Positions 1 through 8,331 of a stretch of 38,110 nucleotides of DNA are shown here, one piece after another. Numbering within the stretch: the stretch's first letter is position 1; each line of letters opens with the position of its first letter. A model generated the notes under the pieces. That model ran no database searches. It had not been told where the DNA came from and saw only the letters and a list, made by a program, of their open reading frames with translations. This DNA comes from Aliivibrio sp. (GTDB lineage Bacteria > Pseudomonadota > Gammaproteobacteria > Enterobacterales > Vibrionaceae), in NCBI GenBank assembly GCA_024206155.1, contig JAAGZR010000301.1:1-38110 (forward strand). Reading direction: 5' to 3'. A program made the position numbers and the translations under genes.

Positions 1-279
1 CAAAAAGACGGAAAAGAGCGTAGCGTATTTATCTACAATAATGCCGATCATGAAGTTGCGTATAAAGACGTAGAGCACCAAGCGATTTCTTATACGACAG
101 GAGTGCCAGCGATTACTGCGGCACTGCAATTTTTCTGTGGTGAATGGACTGATGCCGGTGTATTTAATATGGAGCAGTTAAACCCTGATCCATTTTTAGA
201 AACAATGCCAAGTATTGGTTTAGATTGGCATGTGCAAGAGTTAACGCCAGAGCAACCAAAGATTAATATTCTAAAATAA
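1..279 (+). CDS. Carboxynorspermidine dehydrogenase/synthase (saccharopine dehydrogenase family), 3' end only
   Basis: Frame 1 is open from the window edge to TAA at 277-279 (QKDGKERSVFIYNNADHEVAYKDVEHQAISYTTGVPAITAALQFFCGEW...KINILK); lies immediately upstream of nspC, as in the Vibrio norspermidine locus. Confidence 0.8.
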   Translation, partial: QKDGKERSVFIYNNADHEVAYKDVEHQAISYTTGVPAITAALQFFCGEWTDAGVFNMEQLNPDPFLETMPSIGLDWHVQELTPEQPKINILK

Positions 280-338
280 ATAATTTATAGGCCGATGTAT
301 TACACATTGGCTTTGTTCGATTTTTAGAGAAGATAATA

Positions 339-1487
339 ATGACAACTCAATTAAATAAAAATGAGTTAAAAACGCCATATTTCATGATTGATGAAGGCAA
401 GCTAATCGCAAATCTTGAAGTCGCTAAACGCTTAAAAGATCTTTCTGGTGTTAAGCTTGTATTGGCATTGAAATGTTTTTCAACATGGGGCGTTTTTGAC
501 ATCATTAAGCCTTACCTTGATGGGTCAACTAGCAGTGGTCCATATGAAGTCAAATTAGGCCATGAAACCTTTGGTGGAGAAACACACGCGTACAGTGTGG
601 GTTACAGCGAGGATGATGTAAAAGAAGTGGTCGATATTTGCGATAAAATGATCTTTAACTCGCAATCGCAATTAGCCGCTTATCGCCATCTTGTTGAAGG
701 TAAAGCGTCGATTGGTCTTCGTTTAAATCCAGGGGTTAGTTATGCAGGACAAGATCTTGCCAATCCTGCGCGTGAATTTTCACGTTTAGGCGTACAAGCT
801 GATCAACTCGATCCTCTTGTGTTTGAAAAGTTGAATGGCGTTATGTTTCACATGAATTGTGAGAATAAAGATGTAGATGCATTTTCATCATTGCTAGAGG
901 CTATTTCAGCTAAATTCGGTACATACTTGGATGGCTTGGAGTGGGTTAGTTTAGGCGGCGGTGTCTTCTTTACTTGGCCTAATTATGATGTAGAGAAATT
1001 GGCGTTGGTGTTAAAAGCGTTTTCTGAAAAACATCAAGTTCAATTATACCTGGAACCGGGCGAGGCGATCATTACCAAAACGACAGACTTAGTGGTAAGT
1101 GTGGTAGATATTGTTGAAAACGGCAAAAAAACGGCCATTGTAGATTCCGCTACTGAAGCACATCGTCTTGATACATTAATTTATAATGAACCAGCTTCAA
1201 TATTAGAAGCGTCAGAGAAGGGGCAGCACCATTATGTTATTGGTTCATGTTCATGTTTAGCTGGCGATCAATTCTGCGAAACGCAATTTGATCAACCATT
1301 AGCCATTGGTCAAAGGCTACACTTAGTAGACAGCGCTGGTTATACCATGGTGAAGCTAAATTGGTTTAATGGTTTGAAAATGCCATCAGTGTACTGTGAG
1401 CGTACAACAGGAAAGATCGAAAAATTAAATGAGTTTGGTTACACTGATTTTAAACGTTCTTTATCCCAATGGTCGGTAAGCTCGTAA
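339..1487 (+). CDS. nspC: Carboxynorspermidine decarboxylase
   Basis: 382-aa ORF with PLP-dependent fold-III decarboxylase features ([46 protein letters not shown]). Confidence 0.93.
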   Translation: MTTQLNKNELKTPYFMIDEGKLIANLEVAKRLKDLSGVKLVLALKCFSTWGVFDIIKPYLDGSTSSGPYEVKLGHETFGGETHAYSVGYSEDDVKEVVDICDKMIFNSQSQLAAYRHLVEGKASIGLRLNPGVSYAGQDLANPAREFSRLGVQADQLDPLVFEKLNGVMFHMNCENKDVDAFSSLLEAISAKFGTYLDGLEWVSLGGGVFFTWPNYDVEKLALVLKAFSEKHQVQLYLEPGEAIITKTTDLVVSVVDIVENGKKTAIVDSATEAHRLDTLIYNEPASILEASEKGQHHYVIGSCSCLAGDQFCETQFDQPLAIGQRLHLVDSAGYTMVKLNWFNGLKMPSVYCERTTGKIEKLNEFGYTDFKRSLSQWSVSS

Positions 1488-1491
1488 ATTA

Positions 1492-1540
1492 TAATACCAA
1501 TGTAACGAAATAGAACAGGTAATTAATGGAATTGGTGTAA
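1492..1540. repeat. Short imperfect inverted-repeat element (arms TAATACCAAT / ATTGGTGTAA)
   Basis: 1492-1501 TAATACCAAT and reverse complement of 1531-1540 TTACACCAAT match 8/10; intergenic, ~49 bp. Confidence 0.4.
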
Positions 1541-1554
1541 GTATCAAACACAGT

Positions 1555-1586
1555 AAAAATGACCGTTTTTAGGCGGTCATTTTTTA
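1555..1586. terminator. Bidirectional Rho-independent terminator between convergent nspC and the ACT-domain gene
   Basis: AAAAATGACCG (1555-1565) pairs with CGGTCATTTTT (1574-1584), with T/A tracts on both sides. Confidence 0.85.
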
Positions 1587-1626
1587 TGAGTTAACAAAAA
1601 TCATCAAAGAGCTATGCAGGTTAGTA

Positions 1627-2124
1627 TTAAATAACAGTAACGACCATATCCTCACTTAGCGCTTCGATCTCAGCGGCTAAGTCATTAATATTGGCACTGA
1701 TTGGTAGCTTTAAACTTAATGTTGCCGTAAACACGCTGCTGCCATTTGCGGGAACACCAATACGATGGCTGTTCATATCTATCAATTCAACTGACTCTTT
1801 TTGCAGTATATTACTGATGTCATTGACGATACCTGCTCTGTCTTCTGCATCTACTTTTAATTGAGTATGTTGACTTTCTATAATTGTTTCTAATGTCTCC
1901 GTAAAAGTAACCAGTAAGTCATCTTGTGAGGCAAAGTAGTCTTGGACCGCTTGTTTATGAGCAGTAGGAATTTCTATTTTAATGACTGCAGATATATGAG
2001 CATCAAGATAATTGATTTTACTTACTAACCATTTACCCCCCTCTTCATGAGTCACTGAAGCCAAGCGTTTAATTAAGTCAGGGCTAGAAATACCAACAAA
2101 CGCAGCAATAAATACACTTTTCAT
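1627..2124 (-). CDS. ACT-domain protein, glycine cleavage repressor (GcvR)-like
   Basis: 165-aa ORF; two ACT-like halves (KSVFIAAFVGISSPDLIKRLA...; LKVDAEDRAGIVNDISNILQKESVELIDMNSHRI). Confidence 0.75.
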   Translation of the reverse strand: MKSVFIAAFVGISSPDLIKRLASVTHEEGGKWLVSKINYLDAHISAVIKIEIPTAHKQAVQDYFASQDDLLVTFTETLETIIESQHTQLKVDAEDRAGIVNDISNILQKESVELIDMNSHRIGVPANGSSVFTATLSLKLPISANINDLAAEIEALSEDMVVTVI

Positions 2125-2206
2125 AGTGACGCCTCCAACAGAGTTATTATCTTTTTAAAGTAAAGGGTAGCTACTATTTAGTGTAGACGTCTAAGTAGAA
2201 AAATGT

Positions 2207-2220
2207 TTGATAAGTATCAA
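2207..2220. promoter_or_regulatory. Candidate FNR box upstream of the ACT-domain gene
   Basis: TTGATAAGTATCAA exactly matches TTGAT-N4-ATCAA; minus-strand TACACT -10-like hexamer at class II spacing. Confidence 0.6.
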
Positions 2221-2254
2221 CTTACAGAGGTAAGACAATGATCTACTTCAAACT

Positions 2255-4444
2255 TTATTGCTCTACTTTTACCTCTTTAGTGCGTGAGCTTAGTATTTCA
2301 GAGAGTGAATGCATTTCAGGTAAAATTTGATGAATTAAATGCAGTTGCTGTAGCACCATTCTTACTGAATTTTCATCCTCATCTCGCCATTCTGAGAGGC
2401 GTTGTTCAATACTTTCATCAGCAATAATATTCAATTTATCATTACAATCCGTATTACTGAGTTGGCATTGAATTTGGTTCAAATGTGAATGGATAATGCG
2501 ATGAGATTCTGCGACTAACTGATGTGTTTCTTCATCTTTTAAACGGGTTCGATGAGCACCCAGTGCCGAAATGTAACTCAGCATGGCATGACATAGGCAA
2601 AGAAAACGGAATGACTCATCCACCGCTGTTTGATATTTACCAGGTTCAATCAACATATTACTAATAGCAGAGCTAAGTGCAGCTTCATTATTGTGGGCTT
2701 GTCGACGAGATAAACGGTACTGCAAAGAATCTTTTTTCCCTGCTCGATATTGTGAAATTATATTAGACAAATAATCCTGATGGGCATTCACTGTATCAGC
2801 CATTACCTTATGCAAACGTTTTGATTGCCAGTCGGGTAGGATATAAGTGACAGCGATAACCGCTAAAATACAGCCAACAATGGTATCTCCTAAACGAGGA
2901 AGGATAACTGCATAACCTTCACCTAATTGGTTAAAACAGAACAGAACCAAAAGGGTGATAAAGGCCGTTGCAAAGCCATAGTTAGCAAGACGGAAAGCAA
3001 AAAATAATACTCCAGCTATGACCATGAGAACCAGTTGACTATCAAGAGATGGGAACAGTACTAAGAGTGCGGTTCCTGCTAATAAACCAATAATAGTACC
3101 TGCAACACGAGCGACTAATTTCTCTTTAGTTGCACTGTAGTTTGGTTGGCATACAAAAAGAGTGGTTAATAAAATCCAGTATCCACGTTCTAAGTCAAAT
3201 GCTTGGATAATGCCATAACCGGCAGTAAGCGCGAGAGCCATTCTAATCGCATGACGGAAAAGAACGGAATCAGTAGTCATATTGGCTTTTAAGCGTTGCC
3301 ACATTGCTTTTGGTGTGTGTGCCCCTTGGTCTGCTAATACTGTATCTTCTTCAATTTCTAGGCTACGTTCCGGGTTACTGATATTAGCGAATTGGCGCTC
3401 AACGGTTGCCAAGTTATTAAACAGATATTCAAGTTGAATAACCGAGAGTCGCCATTCAGATCGTTGTTGTCCTTTTATTGCGATTAAAGATTGTTGTAGT
3501 TCATCTAATACAAAAATGGACGTCTGTGCATGTTGGTAAGGTAAACCTAGAGATAAGCAGCGGGCAACCTCTTTACAGGCTAAAGACTGGCTATGAAGTA
3601 AATGCTTAAAACGAAAAAGAATGTCACTACGATTAAATGTATTCGCAAGGTCTTGGTAGCGGTAATGGCTAGAACTGACACGTTCATGAATATCTTGAGC
3701 AATGAAGTATATTTTTAAAAAGCGGTCGCTAGCACCGACAACTTGCCCACCTTGAGCTCGAGTAAGTAATGAGGTTTTGCTGTTGTTTAATGCCGTTACC
3801 ATTTGTGCGTTATTCTTAGCCTCTTGAATACGATAGGGTTGTGGCGTTAAATTGGTTACGGGGTGAAACAGTTCACTTTTAATATTTAAATATCTTGCCA
3901 TCGTTTCAAATACGGTCGCTAGATTTTGTTGTACCGGTTGCAGAGGCCAGAAAATCTGCCAAGTAAGTGATATCGAATAATACCAAGCAGCACCTCCCAA
4001 TAATAACATTGGTTGGTACCAAAGGTTCGGGCTGTCGGCTGCGCCTAACATAGTATAAATAGCAATTAATAATGAACCAAACGCGATACTGGCGTAACGG
4101 GGCCCTAATGCACCAAGCATGATAAAGGAGAAGGTTGAACAGAAGAGTCCAATCGTAAATAAAATAGGCGTATTGAAAAGCAACTCGATAGAGAAAGCAG
4201 CAATAGCAAAACAGATAAAGGTTAAAAATAAAGCTTTCAGCCGGCCTGATAATTTATCTTCTGTTTCAGCTAAAGCAGCGGCGATGATCCCCAGAATTAA
4301 AGGAGTAATAGCTGTGTTTTGTTCCAAATACCAGCATGGAATGACGGCACCGACCAAAGCGAGCAATACACGAACACTAAAGTTGATGGTTGTATTAGCC
4401 CAGTATTGGCGAAAAATTTGACGATAAGTCACAATAAGCAGCAT
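2255..4444 (-). CDS. yccS: YccS-family (FUSC) inner membrane protein
   Basis: 729-aa polytopic protein with duplicated membrane halves and FUSC-like segment (RMALALTAGYGIIQAFDLERGYWILLTTLFVCQPNYSATKEKLVARVAGTIIGLLAG). Confidence 0.8.
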   Translation of the reverse strand: MLLIVTYRQIFRQYWANTTINFSVRVLLALVGAVIPCWYLEQNTAITPLILGIIAAALAETEDKLSGRLKALFLTFICFAIAAFSIELLFNTPILFTIGLFCSTFSFIMLGALGPRYASIAFGSLLIAIYTMLGAADSPNLWYQPMLLLGGAAWYYSISLTWQIFWPLQPVQQNLATVFETMARYLNIKSELFHPVTNLTPQPYRIQEAKNNAQMVTALNNSKTSLLTRAQGGQVVGASDRFLKIYFIAQDIHERVSSSHYRYQDLANTFNRSDILFRFKHLLHSQSLACKEVARCLSLGLPYQHAQTSIFVLDELQQSLIAIKGQQRSEWRLSVIQLEYLFNNLATVERQFANISNPERSLEIEEDTVLADQGAHTPKAMWQRLKANMTTDSVLFRHAIRMALALTAGYGIIQAFDLERGYWILLTTLFVCQPNYSATKEKLVARVAGTIIGLLAGTALLVLFPSLDSQLVLMVIAGVLFFAFRLANYGFATAFITLLVLFCFNQLGEGYAVILPRLGDTIVGCILAVIAVTYILPDWQSKRLHKVMADTVNAHQDYLSNIISQYRAGKKDSLQYRLSRRQAHNNEAALSSAISNMLIEPGKYQTAVDESFRFLCLCHAMLSYISALGAHRTRLKDEETHQLVAESHRIIHSHLNQIQCQLSNTDCNDKLNIIADESIEQRLSEWRDEDENSVRMVLQQLHLIHQILPEMHSLSEILSSRTKEVKVEQ

Positions 4445-4598
4445 CTAACGAGTGGAAAAAAACTATCATAACAAAGTCCTATCGATAAAAAAGTAAAGCG
4501 ACAAGATCATTGTCTTAATACTGATCTGGGACAACAAAAAAAGAACCTGATATCCTATGCACTCTTCGAGTTAAATTTTCTTTAGGTAGTATTGAATA

Positions 4599-6662
4599 AT
4601 GCAGATCAAAGCAACCACTTTAGCTCAGTGGTTAGTTCAGGGTGATTATTATCAACTTGAATTAGAACCAGAGCATCTGTTGTTTACCTCACATAAATTC
4701 CAAGTATCAGTACCATTTGATAAATGGAGTGGAAAGGTGACTTTTCAAAGAGGGTTGGTTTGGAGTTCTCTTTGTTTTTACAATCGAAATGATCAGGTCG
4801 CATGGCGAGTTTCAGGGCTACCTTGGCAAGAATGTGACGCTATTATTAATAACGTCTTAAATGCGTATGCCGATTGGAAAGAATCAAAGATAGTAATGTT
4901 AAATCAATTAAAACCACAAATGTTAGAATTGGTTAATGATTTTGTTTCTCAATGCCGTTTTCTTAAACAAACTGAAGCCTTAATGATGGTCGAAAAACTG
5001 TACGATCTTTTTGAGCAAACAGGCCTATCAATACCATTGGCTGAGCAACTGCAACCAGACAGTATTGCACCAGTATTAAATTGGTTAACTGAGCCTGAAG
5101 AGCAGTTGAAAAAGTTAAATGAAGTATGGTTAGAAGAGCAAAAAGTAGAGTGGAAAACCTTCTTTTCTGAGTGTGAGTCTCAGCCATTAAATGAATCTCA
5201 GCAAAGCGCGCTATTATTAAATGAAGACCATACGTTAGTGCTTGCAGGCGCAGGCTCAGGAAAAACCAGCGTACTTGTAGCACGAGTGCGTTATTTAATT
5301 GAAAGTGGCCATGCACAAGCAGACGAAATTTTATTACTTGCCTTTGGTCGTCAAGCCGCACAAGAAATGTCAGCTCGTATTATCGAAAAGTTGGGATTCG
5401 ACATTGGACAAAAAGTAAAAGTTGCCACTTTTCATCAGCTGGGTTTGGATATTATTCGCTATGTTGAATATCAGCAACCAAGGCTTTCTTGCTTAGTATC
5501 GGATGTTAAATCGCGTAAAGAGTGGTTTAACCACGTACTTGATTCTGAATGGAAAAATGCGACAGCAAGTAATCGCTGGAAAAAACATCTTAAAAAGTGG
5601 CCAATCGCTTATTTGAGAGGGGATGTCGATTTAAAAGAAGAATCGCATAATGAGAAATTACAAGAATGGCTATATAAGCAAATTTGCCAATTGAATGCAT
5701 TACAGCTTGATAAAAAAGAGATCACTGAACGAATTGAAACGCATATAGATGCTGCTCGTTTAAAAAGTGAGTTAAACATTGTTTGGCCATTTTTCAAAGC
5801 GTATGAGCGAACGTTAAAGCATGAAGATGCGATTGATTATGAATTGATGATATCAAAAGCGAAGCAGTACATTAATGATAAAAAATACGATTTGCCTTGG
5901 TCTTTTGTCATGGTTGATGAATACCAAGATATTTCACCTCAACGTTTGGATTTAATTGAAGCTATTTGTCATAACGAAAACACCCAAAACACCAAAGCGA
6001 CGTTGTTTGCTGTTGGTGACGATTGGCAAGCTATTTATCGTTTTGCCGGGGCGGATGTGTCATTAACGACTGGATTTGAAAAGCGTTTTCAATCTACTCA
6101 AATTGCACATTTATCTACAACGTATCGTTTTAATGATCAAATTGGTGCAGTTGCGAATCGCTTTATTCAAGAAAATCCTATGCAGCTTAAAAAAGAGCTG
6201 ATTAGTTTTACTAAGCTAAAGGGAAAGGCCGTTAAAGTTATTGAGCATTGTTCAATAGAAAAAGAGTTACTGTCTTTGTCTAAAAATGCACGCAAAGGTG
6301 AAAATGTCGTTATTTTAGGGCGTAATCACAACCATAAGCCAGATAACTTTGATGAATGGCTAAAGTATTATCCAGGGTTAAACTTAGAATATAAAACCTG
6401 TCATGCTAGTAAAGGAACAGAAGCAGATTACGTCTTTATTGTGGAGATGACGGATGGTCAGTTCCCAATGAAATCAAGAGCAGAGTCATTGGATGGCGCA
6501 TTGCTTCCTCATGAAGAAGATTTTAGTTATGCAGAAGAGCGTCGTTTATTTTATGTAGCTCTAACTAGAGCAAAAAGGAAAGTGTGGGTGGTATACCATG
6601 GTAAGCCTTCTCCTTTTGTTCAAGAGTTAGTTGATAAAGATTATCCAGTGATCATTGAATAA
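4599..6662 (+). CDS. helD: DNA helicase IV (UvrD/Rep superfamily 1)
   Basis: 687 aa; Walker A LVLAGAGSGKTSVL, DEYQDISPQR, GDDWQAIYRFAGAD, YVALTRAKRKVWVV. Confidence 0.92.
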   Translation: MQIKATTLAQWLVQGDYYQLELEPEHLLFTSHKFQVSVPFDKWSGKVTFQRGLVWSSLCFYNRNDQVAWRVSGLPWQECDAIINNVLNAYADWKESKIVMLNQLKPQMLELVNDFVSQCRFLKQTEALMMVEKLYDLFEQTGLSIPLAEQLQPDSIAPVLNWLTEPEEQLKKLNEVWLEEQKVEWKTFFSECESQPLNESQQSALLLNEDHTLVLAGAGSGKTSVLVARVRYLIESGHAQADEILLLAFGRQAAQEMSARIIEKLGFDIGQKVKVATFHQLGLDIIRYVEYQQPRLSCLVSDVKSRKEWFNHVLDSEWKNATASNRWKKHLKKWPIAYLRGDVDLKEESHNEKLQEWLYKQICQLNALQLDKKEITERIETHIDAARLKSELNIVWPFFKAYERTLKHEDAIDYELMISKAKQYINDKKYDLPWSFVMVDEYQDISPQRLDLIEAICHNENTQNTKATLFAVGDDWQAIYRFAGADVSLTTGFEKRFQSTQIAHLSTTYRFNDQIGAVANRFIQENPMQLKKELISFTKLKGKAVKVIEHCSIEKELLSLSKNARKGENVVILGRNHNHKPDNFDEWLKYYPGLNLEYKTCHASKGTEADYVFIVEMTDGQFPMKSRAESLDGALLPHEEDFSYAEERRLFYVALTRAKRKVWVVYHGKPSPFVQELVDKDYPVIIE

Positions 6663-6669
6663 TTAAATA

Positions 6670-6712
6670 AAAAATCCCTTACTGAACTATTGATGCAGTA
6701 AGGGATTTTTTT
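6670..6712. terminator. Bidirectional terminator between helD and mgsA
   Basis: AAAATCCCTTACTG ... CAGTAAGGGATTTTTTT, long perfect stem. Confidence 0.88.
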
Positions 6713-6733
6713 GTATTTGATTTCCACTAATAT

Positions 6734-7189
6734 TTATAAGCGTTCAGCTAAATAGGCATCGTAATCAGGAATTTCAATTTCAACTTCTTGCGTCATATTA
6801 GGGGATGTGATCATTAACTTTGCGCTAGCACGGTTCATGGCAACGGGTACATTCCAAACCGTAGCAATACGTAGTAATGCTTTTACATCTGGGTCATGAG
6901 GGACTGCATTTAAAGGGTCCCAGAAGAAAATAATCATGTCGATTTTACCTTCAGAGATTAATGCACCTAATTGCTGGTCGCCTCCCATAGGGCCGCTTAA
7001 TAAACTCTTAATAGCAAGTCCTGTTTCACGACTGAGTAGGTTGCCTGTTGTCCCTGTCCCAAATAAAAAATGTCCCTGCAATGTATCTTTGTTCTCCTTA
7101 ACCCAGCGTAGTAGCTCAGGTTTATAATTATCATGAGCGACAAGTGCAATATTTTTATGTGCAGGGATAATCCGTGTTGTTTTTTTCAT
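6734..7189 (-). CDS. mgsA: Methylglyoxal synthase
   Basis: 151 aa; [52 protein letters not shown]. Confidence 0.96.
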   Translation of the reverse strand: MKKTTRIIPAHKNIALVAHDNYKPELLRWVKENKDTLQGHFLFGTGTTGNLLSRETGLAIKSLLSGPMGGDQQLGALISEGKIDMIIFFWDPLNAVPHDPDVKALLRIATVWNVPVAMNRASAKLMITSPNMTQEVEIEIPDYDAYLAERL

Positions 7190-7261
7190 TAAGGTTCCTT
7201 ATTTAGTTTTATTTTTAACACTAGCCCAGTGCTTATTCATCTCAATTACATGACAATCATA

Positions 7262-8257
7262 CTAATCTTGAGCAGCAACAAAGAATGTAGGTCGATATTC
7301 AGCTGGAGATAAAGAATCTCGCAATATATTTTTAGGTAAATGATCTGGTGTTAACGTTTCAATCGTTGGTGATATTTTAAAAGGTAAGGGGTGGTGATTT
7401 AAATAGCCAATAGCTTGCTGAATGCTTAATCGACCTTGCAGTACCATTTGATCTGTAGGGGAAAATAACACACGTTCTCGCAATAAACCGCGATATACTG
7501 CATGACTTAGGTAAGTTGAAACTAATCCGACTTTATTTTGCCATTTTCTGCTAGCTAACTCACTGATAGCAACTTCAATAGCAACGGCTCCACCAACTAA
7601 GTAATCGAGTTTTTTATTTTCAAGTGCATCTTGAATTAAGTTGCGTTGTAACTCTTTGCTGTTATCTCCCCAATAGGTAGCGCTAATGAGAATGTCACTG
7701 TCTTTAATCGCATCATTAAACCCTTGGGTTACAGGTTTTGTTCCTCCTCGAGTTTTAGGTCCTGGTAACCAACCAATATAGGTAATGCCTGACCCTTTTG
7801 GGTGTTGCTTTGCCAGAAATTCGCCAGCTTTAAACCCCATAGTGTACCAATCTACTCCCACTTCACCAAGATGAAGAGGAGGGTGAGGTGGAAGCGAACT
7901 CACTAATTCGTTTACGCTAGCAAAGACAGGGATATTTTTAGTTAGTTTTTTTAAATCTGATTGAAAGGCAACAGGGTCAACGGTGCCTAAAATGATCGCG
8001 TCTGCACCAATAGCCACACATTGTTTAATTTGTTCTATTTGACGGCTAACATTTGGATACCCACCTGATTCGTATACGGTGAGTTCAACGTTATTTTGTT
8101 CTGCTTCTTTTACCATCCCATAATTTACTGATAGCCAATATGAGTCTTTTAAATGAGGATAAATAGCACATATATTCCATGGTTCTTTTGCAGAGGCAAT
8201 AGGAGATAATAAAATGGAAAGTAATAAAATTGCTATGGAATAAAAAGTAAGTTTCAT
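7262..8257 (-). CDS. torT: TMAO-sensing periplasmic protein TorT
   Basis: 331 aa with signal peptide, periplasmic sugar-binding fold; WNICAIYPHLKDSYWLSVNYGMV, GWLPGPKTRGGTKPVTQGF; divergent from a TorS-like kinase. Confidence 0.85.
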   Translation of the reverse strand: MKLTFYSIAILLLSILLSPIASAKEPWNICAIYPHLKDSYWLSVNYGMVKEAEQNNVELTVYESGGYPNVSRQIEQIKQCVAIGADAIILGTVDPVAFQSDLKKLTKNIPVFASVNELVSSLPPHPPLHLGEVGVDWYTMGFKAGEFLAKQHPKGSGITYIGWLPGPKTRGGTKPVTQGFNDAIKDSDILISATYWGDNSKELQRNLIQDALENKKLDYLVGGAVAIEVAISELASRKWQNKVGLVSTYLSHAVYRGLLRERVLFSPTDQMVLQGRLSIQQAIGYLNHHPLPFKISPTIETLTPDHLPKNILRDSLSPAEYRPTFFVAAQD

Positions 8258-8331
8258 GGTCTCTTCGCACTGACTTTAGGTTGGTGATATGATACTCGCA
8301 TTACTCTCTTTTCTAAAGTGCATTCAAGATT

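Noticed and set aside
4119-4421. 100-aa plus-strand ORF inside yccS
   Set aside because: Antisense shadow ORF of a membrane-protein coding frame; low-complexity basic translation.
4963-5361. 132-aa minus-strand ORF inside helD
   Set aside because: Fully antisense to a well-supported helicase gene; the translation has no recognisable family features.
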